Assembly: GCF_949628215.1 (NCBI RefSeq)
Contig: NC_134279.1
Coordinates: forward strand, 84,315,517 to 84,379,516
DNA from: Phalacrocorax aristotelis
Taxonomy: Eukaryota > Chordata > Aves > Suliformes > Phalacrocoracidae
Direction: 5' to 3'
DNA length: 64,000 bases
Positions within the stretch are counted from its first letter, which is position 1. Each line of letters begins with the position of its first letter. Under the pieces are notes generated by a model that was given only the letters and a program-made list of their open reading frames with translations, made no database searches and had not been told where the DNA came from. Made by a program: the position numbers and the translations under genes. Of this stretch, positions 13,141 through 25,300 are shown piece by piece.

Positions 13141-14959
13141 ATGCCCAGGAGGAAGGACGTGCCGGCACTGGGCAACCTCTGCCTGCAGAGCCTGGCCCAG
13201 CACATGCAGAGTGTCTGGGTGAAAGACTACAGCGAGAACTACCTGGACGAGTACCAATTCCGCTTCATCATGGGCCCCTTTAATGACCTGGGTGAGACGC
13301 AGGGTCCGGGGAGGAGGAGGAGGATGGGTGAGTGGTGCTGGGCTCTCTTGCTGACCCCCAGCCTCTCCACAGCCGGCAGCTTGGTGCAGGACCTGATCCG
13401 TCTGCTGGGCGAGAGCCGGCGCCTGACGCGGGCAGCGCTTCACCTGCTGCTGCTGCCTCACCTGCAGGAGCTGAGCCTGCGCCCCTGCCCCGGCCTCGTC
13501 AGCAACGCCATCGGCCAGCTCGTCATCCTGCGCTGCAAGGTCAGTGGGCTGGGGGTGCGGGGCTGGGGGTGTGCACCCTCCGTGGGTGGGTGTAGTGGGG
13601 ACAGCGGGTGTCAGGGTCCCCTCCGCGCCCCGATGCTGAGGGGGCTCTGTGTGCTGGCGGCAGAGCCTGAGCTCCCTGGACCTGCACGGCTGCAGCCGGC
13701 TATCGGCAGACGTGCTGGTGGACCTGGCAGAGGGGCTGCCGCAGCTGAGCCGGCTGGGGCTGGCGGAGACGCAGGCCAACGTCCAGGTGCTCTCGGCGGT
13801 GGGCTCCTGCTGCCGGCACCTGCAGGAGCTGGACGTGTCCCGCTGCAAGAAGGTGTCCCCGCGCGCCCTGCGGCACCTGGCCTACGACCCGCTGGCACGG
13901 TCCGTCTGCTGCCCCGCGCTCCGCGTCCTGCTGGCCCACGGCCTGGAGCCCGCAGGGGACGGTGGCATGGTGGCGGCGCTGGCCTTCCTGCTGCTGGCCC
14001 TGCCGCGCCTGGAGTTCCTGGCCCATGGCGCTGTGCCAGATGCCCTCTGCCTCCTCCACGGACAGCAGCTGGATGGCACGGGGGACGCCGAGGGCTTTCC
14101 CTCGCTGGAGGAGCTGGCGCGGTGGCGGGGGGCCGCCCCGGGGAGCCCCCAGCTCACCCTGCCCCTGCGGCGGGTGGAGGAGGTGGAGGAGCCTGCCCTG
14201 GCTGCTGTACACGCCGTCTGTCCCCAGGCCGAGGAGGCCAGCGTGTGGCTGGGGGATGGCCCAGCGGGCAGCTGGGAGCTGCTGGGCTGGGGCCGCCTGG
14301 CCCGGCTGACCCTGGGCTGCGCAGGGTGGCGGGGCCGAGTGCTGGCAGAGGCGCTGCCGCTGGTGCGGAGCCTGGGCCACCGTCTGCAGACCCTGGCCCT
14401 GCACGGCTTCTGCTGCCAGGATGAGCTCTCGTTGGCCGCCCTGCTTGCCAGCTGCCCTGGCCTGCAGGCCTTCAGTGCGGAGCTGCACGCCCCACCGGAC
14501 ACCGACCCCGATGGGGAGACCCCAGCCGAGCCGCCCCGCTGGGCCACCGACCTGCTGCCCCATGGACTCCCCCAGCTCCAGAGCTTCTCCCTGGCCCTGG
14601 CCAGCACCACCGACGTCTTCCCAGCCCGGCACGGGCTGACGCTGCGTGCCACGCTGGCCTCGCTGCTGTGCCATGCCCCACACCTGCAGATCCTCCGCCT
14701 GCTCAGCATCCCCTTCCCGCTGGACTCGGTGTTTGAGACAGTGCTGGCGGCACCGGGGCCTCCCCTGCTCGAGCTGCAGGAGCTCTCGCTGGCCGAGAGC
14801 CGGGTATCCAGCCGGACTGTGTGGCTGCTGCTGGCCTCTGAGGGCTGCCTGCACCACCTGGACCTGTCCCACTGCCGGGACATCCACCGGCGGGACTACG
14901 ACAGCTTTCTGCAGGCGGTGCGGAAGCAGCGTCTGGACCTGGACATCACCTGGGAGTAG
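13141..14959 (+). CDS. Leucine-rich-repeat protein with N-terminal BC-box-like motif
   Basis: Exons are 13141-13291 (exon starting about 13134), 13373-13539 and 13664-14959, joining in phase to 537 residues. An AATAAA lies at 14986. An upstream 5' UTR exon probably ends at 12,196. Residues 9-18 (ALGNLCLQSL) fit the elongin BC-box pattern [APST]-L-x3-C-x3-[AILV] seen in ZYG11 and LRRC41. LRRs of the cysteine-containing/RNI type follow (LSSLDLHGCSRL, LQELDVSRCKKV) and recur at the C-terminus (LHHLDLSHCRDI). The middle is Leu/Ala-rich and less regular. I do not recognise an orthologue. A role as substrate receptor of a Cullin-elongin ubiquitin ligase is inference from the motif plus LRRs. The gene converges with the SDR gene, with stops about 340 bases apart. 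Confidence 0.75.
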
Positions 14960-14982
14960 CCGGCGCTGGCTGCACCGGGCTC

Positions 14983-14991
14983 TTTAATAAA
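14983..14991. terminator. Overlapping poly(A) hexamers of convergent LRR and SDR genes
   Basis: TTTAATAAA carries AATAAA on the plus strand (14986-14991), 27 bases past the LRR stop, and ATTAAA on the minus strand (14983-14988), about 310 bases past the SDR stop. No other SDR poly(A) hexamer is visible nearer its stop. Confidence 0.6.
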
Positions 14992-15298
14992 GGAGTTACA
15001 CCATGGCTGGCGGCATGGTCTCTGCCCCGTCACCGTGGCTGTCCTGGCGTGCCTGGGCCCCATAACCGCTCTCCCCTTTTGGGAAGGGGCTGCGCAGGCT
15101 GGCTCAGGCAGGGTGACCCCCCTCTGCTGGTCTTCAGGGTGCTGGGGCTGCTGCGGGAGCTGGCTGCCCCCACCCGCAGGGCGCCAGCCCCCCCCCCCCC
15201 AGCACCGTGTCCCAGGGAGCTGCAGGGACCCCGGCCCAGCGGCTGGCAGCACTCGCTGGCACAGCCGCCGCTGTGTCCCCACGCGAGCCGCCGCTGAC

Positions 15299-17837
15299 TC
15301 AGTGCCGGGGGCTGTCGGTGAGCCCCGTCAGCCGCTCTGACTCCTCCCAGAGCTTGCGAGCGAGGCCGGCATCGCGGGCGGCCATGGAGGGCAGCACCAG
15401 CCTGCAGCTGCTGTCGAAGTACTTGCCTGTGATGCCCGAGGCCTCCTCTGAGACAGCGCAGTAAATGGTGCTGACGGCACCCTGCTCCGCTGACTGTCGG
15501 AGAGGGGGTGAGGAGGGGGCCCAGCTGCCCCCCGCCCACCCCGCTACCACTGGGGCCGTGGGGTCCAGGCAGGATCCGACCCCCACCTGTCCCTGCTCAC
15601 CTTTATGAAGGGGCGGATGAGGGCGAAGAGTGCCCGGATGGTCCAGCCGAAGTGGCGCATGATGCTGGTGTTCACCATGCCGGGGCTCAGGGCGTTGGCC
15701 GTCACCCCTGCCAAGCCGCACCGTCAGCACCACGCCAGGGTGCAGGGCTGGGGGCCACCAGGACCCCCGGCACAGGCAGGGCCGTGCTCCCACCCTGGTC
15801 CCTGCTGCCAGGGCCTAAATCCCTCACTGCCATCCCACCTGGAGCAGCCCCAGGCCTGGCCTCGGAGCGGAGGCTTCTCTCTGCCCCACCACTGGGAGCA
15901 CCCCAGGGGACGCACCTGTCCCTGGCTGGTGCTCTGCCTCCCACAGGGGATGTGGGGGGTCCCAGTGGTTTCTGCCAGGGCCAAGACCCCTCAGCCTCAT
16001 CGTGCTGTGTCATGGCACAGCAGCACGGGCTGGTTGGGATGGGCTGCAGCCCTCCCCGGGAACTGGATGGCGCGGCACGGCTCAGCAGGGTGCAGCACTG
16101 CATGGCATGGTACAGCATGGCACAGTATGGCCGTGCGTGGCACGGCACGGCACACACGGCATGGGTCGGCCTGGCACCCACCCGTGCCCTGCAGGCGCCG
16201 CGCCAGCTCGGCGGTGAAGAGGACGTTCATCAGCTTGGTGCTGTTGTAGGCGGCATCGAAGCTGCGGAGCCGCTCCTGCCCGGTGAGGTAGCGGCAGTCG
16301 GCGTTGCCCATGCTGTGCCGGAAGGATGAGACGTTGACGACACGGGCAGGTGCTGAAGCCTTCAGGAGGTCTGCACAGAGCAGGGGGTGAGCAGGCAGGG
16401 CTCCCCAGACCCCCCCGGCCCCGGCAGCCCCCACACTCACCCAGCAGCAGGTTGGTGAGCAGGAACGGGCCCAGGTAGTTGGTGGCGAAGGTCTGTTCCA
16501 GCCCCTCCGGTGTGATGGTGAAGGGCAGCCCTGGAAGAGGGAGCCCCGGACTCCGTGGGGCTGGGAGCCAGGGAGGCATCACCCGCCACAGCAGGATGGG
16601 GAGCCAGACCCCAGCCAGGGCTGGGACAGGGGCAGCAGACACCAGACCCTCACCCCAGTGCATACCAGTAAGGCCAGCGTTGTTCACCAGCACGTCCAGC
16701 CGCTTCTCCTCCCGCAGCACGGCCTGGGCGAAGGCACGCACAGAGGCCAGGGAGCCGGTGTCCAGCAGCCGCAGCAGCACCGCAGGATTGCCGGTGGCCG
16801 CCCGGATCTCCTCCACAGCCGCCTGGCCCCGCTCACGGCTCCGGCACGCCAGAATGGTGCGGGCATTCCTGCGGGCCAGGTCCAGGGCCACGCATTTGCC
16901 GATCCCTGCAGCACACAGAGCAGGCATGGGCTGGTCCCCACGGCGAGGGGTCCCTGGGGGTCTGTGCCCCCACCCCCAGGGTCCAGGCAGCCCCGGGAGC
17001 AGGGGGATCCCATCCTGGGCAGTTCAGCCGCTGCCAGGAGCCCAGCGCCGAACCCAGGGTGCCCCAGTGCTGGAGAGGAGGGTGTCAGCAGCGGGGTAGG
17101 TACCCTCTGGGCTCCCCACTCTGCCGCGCAACGTGGCGGTGTGGGGACAGGGTGGGGATGAGGCAGGACAGGCCACCACGGGGTGCGGGAAGCAGCTGAC
17201 AGTGGCAGCTCATTGCAGCTCGGTTGGTGGCTCAACCCAGGCCACACCGGCAGGACGGCGGCCACAGCCGCCGAACCCAGGCAGCCGCGCAGTGCCAGCA
17301 CCGCGCTGCATCGGCACTCCTGTACCCAAACTCACAGGGGGACACCCCAGCGCCCTGCGTGCGAGGGGACCCCCAGCCCCAGCGGGACGTGGGTCCCACT
17401 GCCCCTAGCTGTGCCCTGCAGCGGGACACGGGTGGGAGCAGCGACCCCTGTGGGCTGCCCCACAGCACCGTGCTGTCCTGCCATCACCCCCATACATCCC
17501 CTGGCCCTCCCTCCATCGCTGGGGAGCAGGGAGCTGCCGCCTCACCCAGCTCTGGCACGAAAGGAGGGTGGCTGGGTCCCACCCGTGTGCTGCACCTCTC
17601 CAGCCCTGCAGCCGGATGGTCCTGCACCCCCAGCCCGACCCTGCAGCCCATGCGCTCCCCTGCCCCTAGTCCCTGCTCACCGCTGTTGGCTCCGGTGACA
17701 ATCACCGTCTTGCCGGTCAGGTTGGTGGGACACTTGAGGGGGTCCCATGCTCGTCTCCTCCTGGCCCAGAGGAGCAGCCCCAGGAGCAGCGTGAGCAGGG
17801 CCCAGCACGGGTGGCTGCAGGCGCTCAGCAGCTCCAT
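15299..17837 (-). CDS. Short-chain dehydrogenase/reductase, RDH/DHRS13-like
   Basis: Six minus-strand exons join in phase to 325 residues: 17837-17681, 16905-16666, 16530-16441, 16370-16182, 15707-15601 and 15493-15299. Residues about 10-24 form a hydrophobic membrane anchor followed by Arg residues. The classical SDR motifs are all present: TGANSGIG (48-55, NADP cofactor loop, split by intron 1), NNAG, VNVSS with the catalytic Ser, and YNSTK (Tyr204, Lys208). Sequence style (ACRSRERG after the cofactor loop, GKYFD near the end) places it with RDH11-14 and DHRS13 of the SDR7C group, which reduce or oxidise retinoids and related lipids at the ER membrane. Substrate is not deducible. It is not in the human 2p13.1 gene order that follows. 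Confidence 0.9.
16060..16170 (+). repeat. Imperfect CATGGCACGG-type satellite in SDR intron 4
   Basis: About 110 bases of degenerate 5- and 10-base units (GGCAC/GGCAT/GGTAC) fill the intron immediately before the exon at 16182. It has no coding content. Confidence 0.7.
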
Positions 17838-19150
17838 GGCCGGGGTGCGGTGTCCGGCCTTGGCGCGGGGTCTGGCTGGAGCACCGGGGTGGGGCTGGGG
17901 GACAGAGTCCAGCTGGGGCCAGAGGTCGGCCGGAGACCTTCGCCCAGCGCAGCAGCCCTGGCTTGGCTCAGATCCCTCCTGCTCCCTGAGCCTCCGTGAG
18001 CAGAGGAAGGACAGCCAGCAGGAAAGTGGCTTGCCACACTCAGATTTTGGGCGGGCAGAGCAGGCAGGAGGCTGAGTCACACATCCCTTGTGCCACCCAG
18101 GGAGCACCCTGCCAGCCCTGGGGCAGCTGCCAAAGGAGTCCGGCAGGACAAGGAGTAGCCCCAGCGGAGGGCCCTAGGGTGCTGTGCTGCACCCATAGTG
18201 CGTGGGGGACAGAGGTGATGGCCTCACAGCGCGGTGGGCGTCCAGGCAGACCCCGGCCACCACGTCCCACCAGCGCAGCCCCAACTCGAGGTCCTGGTCC
18301 TCCCTCCAGACCAGGTTGGTAGCCTGGGGATGTAGATGTGGATGTGCTCCCAGCGGGCCCCTTCTGGGGGTTTCAGCAGCTCAACAGATGCAGCTCCAGC
18401 TTTCCTGGGGCTCCCGCAGCCTCTGAGCCTCTGAGCCTCCACCACAGGACGAGCCCCAAGCTATGGCTGGGCTTGATCACCTTAATGGTCTTTTCCACCC
18501 CGATTCCATGAATCCAAGCTGCTGCCGTTCCCTGACCACTCCAGCCTCGAAAGCCTCCAGCGATTCCCCGGCATTGGGCTCCTGCCCCAGATGAGCCATC
18601 CCTGAGCATCACCCCACAGAGGCACAGCCAAAAATGGGTTCTTTATAGAAAAAACTGGGGTGCTGGTGCAGCCAGAGCGCTGCAGGGGCTGGTGAACAGC
18701 CCTGCACTGGCTCAGCCCCGCCAGCCCTGGTGCCTTTGGGTGCAGGGAGCGGAGCCAAGGCCACCCACCAGGGACGCAGCCACCGCCCCATGTCCCCGGG
18801 CTGCACGGGCAGTGCGGCTTGGAGGCGGCCACGGCCTCGAGGGCAGGGAGCAGGGCCAGTGTCGCAGCCCTGGGGCCGCAGGGGTGGCGGCAAACGGGAC
18901 AGCTCACATGGTAAAGCCACACAGACATTTCACCCCGTTAAACCCCTCTCATTTCTCGTTCAGCGGTGAATCAGCTGCAGCATGCAGGCTGCCTGTGGTC
19001 ACAAGCTGAAAACCAGCTCGTGTGATGCGTGCAGGAGGGCTGGCGGCTCCGCAGGCTGCTGTGCCTGCGCGGGTCTGGGGCAGGAGCTCGCGGTGTGACA
19101 GCTGCAGGGCTGGTCTTCGGCAGGGGACTAGAGCCAAGCGACAGAAACCT
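17838..19150. other. Intergenic region between the SDR and C2orf81 genes
   Basis: This holds the SDR promoter side, a CR1 tail near 18.47 kb and otherwise unremarkable GC-rich sequence. No conserved coding segment was seen. A minus-strand AATAAA (plus TTTATT at 19152) lies at its right border and may end the C2orf81 transcript. Confidence 0.6.
18462..18515 (+). mobile_element. CR1 LINE 3'-end fragment
   Basis: GGGCTTGATCACCTTAATGG followed by TCTTTTCCACC and ATTCCATGAATCC is the CR1 3' tail with several substitutions. Only the last 50-odd bases are clear. The preceding 50 bases may also belong to it. Confidence 0.7.
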
Positions 19151-19151
19151 C

Positions 19152-19157
19152 TTTATT
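19152..19157 (-). terminator. Possible poly(A) signal of C2orf81
   Basis: AATAAA on the minus strand, about 490 bases past the C2orf81 stop, in an AT-rich patch that stands out from its surroundings. Confidence 0.4.
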
Positions 19158-19644
19158 TTATTTCCATTTTCTTTAGCTTGCAAAGGGCAGCGAGCTCCCG
19201 TCCTCAGGCGAGCCCGCGCTGCCCCGCATCGGTGCGCTTGCCCTGTGCCAGACACGGCACTCGCGGCGGTAACTCGCGGGACGGAGGGTCGGGCGGACAC
19301 GTGCCAAGAGCAGTGAGCGAGGAGCCAGCCTAGGACAGCTGAGCTGCAGGGCGAGGGCAGCGCCCAGCCGGGCACTGGGCCACGGAGCTTCTGGAGTCGG
19401 TTTCCCAGCGGACGAGCTCCGGGGGCGGGTCTGCTCCCCTGGATGTGAGGGGGAGGATGGGGAGGAAGCCCATGGGGTACTGCCATCCTCCCGTGGAGCG
19501 GAGACACGGCAGAGCGGGAGCCTGGCGGGGACCCAGCCCGGCTGCACCCTCACACCACGCCAGGGCTGCCGTGAGCAGCAGGGCTGGGTGTGGGACACGC
19601 GTGGGACACGGCGGGGAGCGTGGCAGGACTGCCCGGCAGCAGGG

Positions 19645-21674
19645 TCAGGGCGAGGGCTGGCGCTGAGCAGGGGGCTCGCCCCACATGCTGCTCGTGGGCG
19701 CCGGGGCACCATCGCCTGTCACCTCCCTGGCCGCAACAGCCGGGAAGGGCACAGTGGGGCAGATGGGTCTCAGGTCCCGCTTGGCCTCCCCCACCTCCTC
19801 CTCCTCGCCGTGCGCAGGGATGCGGAGCCCACGCTTCACGCTGCCGCCCCATCTGACGGTGACGCCGGGGGCCAGCCGAGCGGAGTCCAGCAAGGAGCTG
19901 AGCTGCCAGGGCACGGGGCCAGGGGGCTGCGGAGACCCCGGGGGGGATGGCTGGAGCTGTGTCCGTGCCATGGCGCCCAGCTCCGGCCCCCGGCGGCACC
20001 GGTGGGCACCCTGGGGATGTGACGGCAGCTTGGCCTCCATGCCTGGGTCCAGCACCTCCACCTGTGGCCTGATCCAGCGCTCAGGCTGGCTGCGGGGGCC
20101 CAGCCTGGGGACCCCCAGGGCGGTGCTGGACCCCTCTTGCTTTGCCCCCGTGCTGCCCGCGGGCCGCCCTGGCCGGATCTTTGCCAGGCTGGCGCAGGAG
20201 GGAGGTGGCAGCGGTGGCCTGTGGCTGCTGACTACCACCACGCTGCTCCCCTCCACGTCCCTGGGGGACAGACGCCATCCCTCCTCCGGCTGCCGTGCGG
20301 GCGGGCAGGGAGCCGGTGGCCTGGCTGGGCAGAGCGGGGCTGACTGCGGCAGCGGGGGCCGGGCGCGGGGAGGTTTTCCCTTGGGGGGCCGGGGAGCGAT
20401 GGCCACCTCGTCCGGCAGCAGCTGCGGGCGGGACGGCCCTGGCACAGGCAGGATGGTGCCGGCGGTGGGGACGTGGCTGGGACACAGGGGCTGCGCACTG
20501 GAGACCTGCCCAGGAGGGGGCAAAGGGGGACACGGTGTGGGCTGGGGTCTGGCGGTGACCGATGGGGTGGCTCAGCATCACCTCCCAGCCCAGCCCCTCA
20601 CCCCTGGGAGCTGATGGCTCAGCCCTTGTCACCGCCAGAGCAGGGAACCATCCCGCCAACAACCAAAGGAACGATGCACCCTACCCACCTCGGCACAGAC
20701 CCCCGAGCTCCTCGGGGGTGTTTGGGGGAGGCTGTGCCCGGCCCAGGGCCACACAACAGCCCCTGGAGGACCCCGCCGCCAGGCCCAGGCTGTCAGCCGG
20801 TGTTCCTTGGCCCCAGAGCAGTCCTGGCTCAGCCCTGCTCCATGGGGCTCAGTCCTTCCCTGTGGGCTCAGCCCTTCCCCATAGGGCTCAGCTCCATGGG
20901 GCTCAGCCCTTTGCTGTAGGGTCAACCCTTCCCCAAAGGGGTCAGCCCTTCCCCATTGGCTCTGCCCTTCCCTGTGGGGCTCAGACCTTCCCCGTAGGGT
21001 CAGCCCTTTCCTGTGGGGCTTAGTCCTTCTCTGTGGGGCTCAGCCCTTCCCCATGGGCTCACTCGCCCCGGCCCCCCGCGCGGGGGAAGGGGAGAGCCTG
21101 GCCGCCTGGGTGCCGTGGCACGTCTCACCTCTCCCGGGCGCGGGGCCTGATGGACACGCAGGACGGGGACGGAGCCCGGCGCCCAGGAGTCGGTGACGCA
21201 GGGCTCGGGCTCATCGTCCTCCCGCCAGGCGCCGTCTCCCTCAGGGCCCGTCTCGCCCTCATCCCGTGCCAGGAAGCGCCACTGGGTGATGTGCAGGAGG
21301 GCGTCCCGCGCCTGGCCCACGGTGAAGGGCACGCACTGCGGGCAGAGCCGGGGCTGAGACCCCACCCCGCTCGGCACCCCGCGCCCCGTCCTGCGCCGTG
21401 GGCGCTGCGAGGGATCGCCTCGAAAGCAGGGGGTGGGCGCGCTCACCTGCCGAGCCGCGTGGGCTTTGGAGCACCCGTCCATCACGCGGCCCAGGAGCTC
21501 GGCGAGGACATCCGCGACGTCACCGTCCCCGCGCTCCCCCGCGAGCAGGGACAGCCATTCCACCTCGGGCAGCCGCCCCGGAACCACGTCGGCTCGGGCA
21601 GTGGTGATGGGGGGTGGCCGGGCCTTCTCCCCGCGCGACCTGGGGGCGGCCGCCCGCTCCCGGGGGGTCATTTT
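19645..21674 (-). CDS. C2orf81: C2orf81 homologue
   Basis: Minus-strand coding exons are 21674-21447 (ATG at 21671, just inside an acceptor, so a non-coding first exon lies nearer 22.1 kb), 21335-21129 and 20505-19645, giving about 430 residues. The N-terminal half matches human C2orf81 closely as I recall it: DVVPGRLPEVEW, CVPFTVGQARDALL, TQWRFLARDEGE and VTDSWAPGSVPVL. The long last exon is proline-rich and low in conservation except for a WIRPQVEVLDP and an ARLAPGVTVRW segment that also have human counterparts. The protein has no known catalytic domain; the human gene is reported mainly in testis and ciliated tissue. It is divergent with WDR54, as in human 2p13.1. An extra exon in the 20.5-21.1 kb intron cannot be excluded. 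Confidence 0.85.
20833..21060 (+). repeat. Minisatellite, ~20-base unit, in C2orf81 intron
   Basis: About eleven degenerate copies of a GGGGCTCAGCCCTTCCCCAT-like unit, running up to the exon at 21129. Non-coding. Confidence 0.85.
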
Positions 21675-21904
21675 CTGCAGGGAGACACAACAGCCCTCAC
21701 GTCTCCCGCCCCTCGTCCGGTGCCTGGGGGGGTTTGGGGGGATCCCCCCAGCTCAGCCCGGGGGTCTCGCCTTCCCCGGAGCTCAGTGGCGATGCCGGGG
21801 AGCTGGGGGAGCCTCCATGTCCCGTCCCGTGGCGGGGCCATCCCTGACATGGCGTCTGGCTGCTCCCCGCGGCACCCCCGCGGGCCCCAGCTCATCCCAG
21901 CCCG

Positions 21905-22095
21905 CCCCCACGTACCCCGGAGCATCCCAGTACACCCCAGCATGCCCCAATATGCCCCAGCACACCCCCGCACAGCACAATATACCCCAGTACATCCCAG
22001 TGCATCCCAACATCCCCAGTATACCCCAGCACACCCCAACCCACCCCAGCACACCCCAGCACAGCCCAATATACCCCAGCACACCCCAGCACACC
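21905..22095 (+). repeat. Minisatellite with ~10-base CCCCAGCACA unit
   Basis: Roughly 18 units alternating CCCCAGCACA, CCCCAGTATA and CCCCAATATA. It lies between the C2orf81 coding start and the WDR54 promoter, inside the probable C2orf81 5' UTR intron. Confidence 0.85.
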
Positions 22096-22109
22096 TCGGC
22101 CCCCTGCCC

Positions 22110-22300
22110 AACCCCCCCGCGTCCCGGTCTCCAACGGCAACGCTGGCCCCGCCCCCCCGCCGCACACCGTGACGCCACCGCTGCGCGCCGCTCTTGCGTC
22201 ATCACGCCGCGCCGCCGTCTCCATGGCTGCGGCGGACACCGAGTGAGGGGGGGGTCCTCGGAGGCCTGGAGGGGCGGCCATGGGGTGGGGGATCTTGGGG
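22110..22300. promoter_or_regulatory. Bidirectional CpG promoter of C2orf81 and WDR54
   Basis: A short CpG-rich block with TGACGCC and TGCGTCATCACGCCG elements (CRE-like TGCGTCA at about 22,195) sits between the divergent genes, directly upstream of the WDR54 first ATG at 22223. No TATA box is seen. Confidence 0.55.
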
Positions 22301-25300
22301 TGGGGACGGGGGGGTCCCGGGGGCGAGGAGGGTCCTGAGAGGGGGAGCTCGGGGACGGCGGGGGTCCCGGGGGGGCGCGGGAGGGGAGCCCAGGGGCGGG
22401 GGGGCAGGTTCCCGGGAGGGGGACTTTAGGGGCAAGGGCGCCCTGGGGAGGGGGACCCCATGGGCGGAGGGGAGCCCGGCGGTGAAGGGGGTTCCTGGGA
22501 GGGGGGTCCCAGGTGAGGTGAGCGCCGGGAGGGGATCCTGGGGTGGGGAGCCCAGGGGAGGGGGGTCCCGGGAGGGGAACCCTAGAAGGAGGGGGGCCTC
22601 AGGGGAGAGGGACCCCATGGGCTGAGGGGGATCCCGGGAGCGAGAGGAATCGCGGGAGGGGAGCCCGGGGAGGGGGGTCCCTGGAGGGGATCCCGGGCCG
22701 GGGAGCCCAGGTGAAGGGGGGGTCCCGGGAGGGGAGCCCGGGGTGACCCCGTGCGGGGCAGGCGGCGGGAGGCCGGGGTTCGCAGCCGGTGTCCCCAGAG
22801 CTGCACGGCCCCCGCAGGATGTACCGCAAGGAGAAGAGCCTGCAGCTGCGGAGCAGCAGCGCGGCGCTGTACAACAACCTGAGCGTGCTGCGCCGGCCCG
22901 GCCGGCCGCTGGCCTGCTGCTGTGCCGTCCACGGCCCCGGCCTCAGCCTGGTCAGCGCCGACACCGATGGCACCGGCTTCTCCCACCGCCAGCTGCAGGC
23001 CAAGGAGGGCGGCATGGCCCTCAGCGCCTCCCTCCTCACCCAGGTAAAGTGCTGGGGTGCCTGCACCGCACCTCCGTGCCACACGCTCAGGGGCAGCGAG
23101 CCGGTCGGCTCCTCCACCGCTGCCGTCAGCCGCCGGCTGCCCAGCAGAGCCCTCACCGGGAGGGATGGGACACGTGGCAGCTCTTCAAGCCCTGCATTGC
23201 AGCCGGGCGAGGGGGGGGATTGTCCCGCTCTGCCCCACACTGGGGCGGCCTCATCCCAAGCGCTGTGGGCAGGGTTGGGCGCCACAGGACATCAAGGGTA
23301 TAAAGCTACTGGAGAGTGTCCCGAGGAGTCCACGGAGTTGGAGAAGGGTTTAGAGGGGAAACCGTACGAGGAGCAGCTGAAGTCCCTGGGTTTGCTCAGC
23401 TGGAGCAGAGGAGGCCGAGGGCAGCCCTCATGGCGCTCTGCAGCTCCCTCCCAAGGGGAGGAGGAGGGGCAGGGCTGGTCTCCTCTCTGGTGACCGACAC
23501 CAGGACCTAAGGGAATGGCAGGGAGATGTGCCAGGGGAGGGTTAGGCTGGGCATTAGGGAAAGGTCCTTCACCCCGAGGGTGGTGGAGCCCTGGAACAGG
23601 CTCCCCAGGGAGGCATCACAGCACCAGCCTGGCGATATTCCAGAAGCACTTGGACAAGGCCCTCAGAGACACGGTGTGAATTTGGGGTGTCCTGTGCAGG
23701 GACGGGAGCTGGGCTCGATGGTCCTTGTGGGTCCCTGCCAGCTCAGGACATTCTGTGATTTCAGACAGCTCTGCTCCCCCAGCAGCCTGGCGGGAGGCAG
23801 GCGCTGCAGCCTGGGCCGTAAGCAGCGCCCTGCTGCCTCCATAGCGGAGCTGGAGCAACCCTGTGAAGCAATACATGGCTCCCAGCGTGACTGCAGGTCA
23901 GGTTGTGACTTAGGGTGGCCGCTCAGAGCGCGACACTGGGTTCGGGGACCCACCTCCTGTAACCCACGACAGGAGCCAGAAACGCCCGCCACTGTGGGTG
24001 ACTGCGGGCTGTCCCTCCCCTGGAAGGTGGGGAGGGCTTTGCCCTGTCTCCCCCTCCCTGGGCTCCCACCAAGCCTCCTTTCCTTCCAGGCTGCTTGGTG
24101 CGTCCTGCCCTCGCGGGTCCTGCTGGTGCTGACCTCTCAGAAAGGGATCCAGGTGAGGTGGTGAGGATGAGAAGCGAAGTCAGGACGCCGGGAGGGTGAG
24201 CTCCCTGTGAGGACAGCTGGGCTCCTGGGGGTGTGGGGGAACCCTCCAGAGGTCCTGCTGTGGGCCCAGAGAGCTCTTGCTCTCTCTCGGACACCTCTTG
24301 GGCTGAGTCTGAAGCCGTAAGAGAAGCTTCCCCACGCTCTTGGGCCTCACACTCTTGCTTTCTCTCTCCAGATGTACGAGTCCGATGGCTCCATCATGGT
24401 TTATTGGCACGCGCTGGATGTCACGGAGCATCCTCCAGGTAAATCCTGCAGTGGGAGCGCAGTGAGGAGCCCCCCAACCCCTCTGCCTGCTCTACTTCCC
24501 CAGCCTGTTTGATTCCTGTGGCGCAGCCCCATTCCTCCTGGCCAGGGAGCAGCCTGGCTCCCGGTTAGGGTCAAGCCAGGGCAGTCCTACACAGGAGCTG
24601 AGCAGAAGGGTCTGGAGAAGGTCACAGCGTCACCCTGACCCCTAGATCCTGGCTTGATGGGGGCCTGGGGTGCTGCGGAGGGGCTTGGAAGGGGCCCAGC
24701 GTGGCAGCCATGGGACTGGCCCTAACGTCGAAACTGGAACAGGCACCCTGGTGCCTCACGCCGCTGCGCGGGCCTCCCACTTCCTGGGAGCTGCTGCAGG
24801 TCATGACCCGCTCTTGGTTTCCTTTCAGCACAAGCAGTGTTTGCTCGGGGGATCGCTGCAGCTGGTGGACGCTTCATCTGTGTGGGTGAGCCCAGCCGGC
24901 AGCGTGGGGAAGGAAAAGAAGGGCGGCTGGCGCTGGGGCCAGGGGCCGGCGTCACGATGCGGGATCAGCTGAGGGGGCCGGTTTGCGTCGTGGCCCTCAC
25001 AGGGAGCTGCTCCGTGCTGAACAGAGGGGCTGGTCTGCGAGCAGGGAGCAGCCCCGCGCAGGCGGCGGGGCTCGGGGGGAGCGAGGAGCCCGCAGTGGGA
25101 GCTGGAGGCTCGCTCCTGGGGCAGAGTGGGACAAGCCCCCGCTGATGGCTCCTCCGGCACGCCCGCAGGGACGTCCTCTGGGCTGGTGCTGGTGTTTGAC
25201 ATCCCCCCCAAAGGGACGAACATCACGGTGAGCGAGGTCCTGGAGCAGCACCACGACGCCATCACCGACATCGCGGCAGAGCTGGGCCAGGCTCCGGTAC

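Noticed and set aside
15299-17837. Naming the SDR gene RDH12, RDH13 or DHRS13
   Set aside because: It shares motifs with all of them, and I cannot separate these subfamilies without a tree.
23287-23763. Coding potential within WDR54 intron 2
   Set aside because: The open frames there lie in a decayed CR1 LINE tail, not in host exons.
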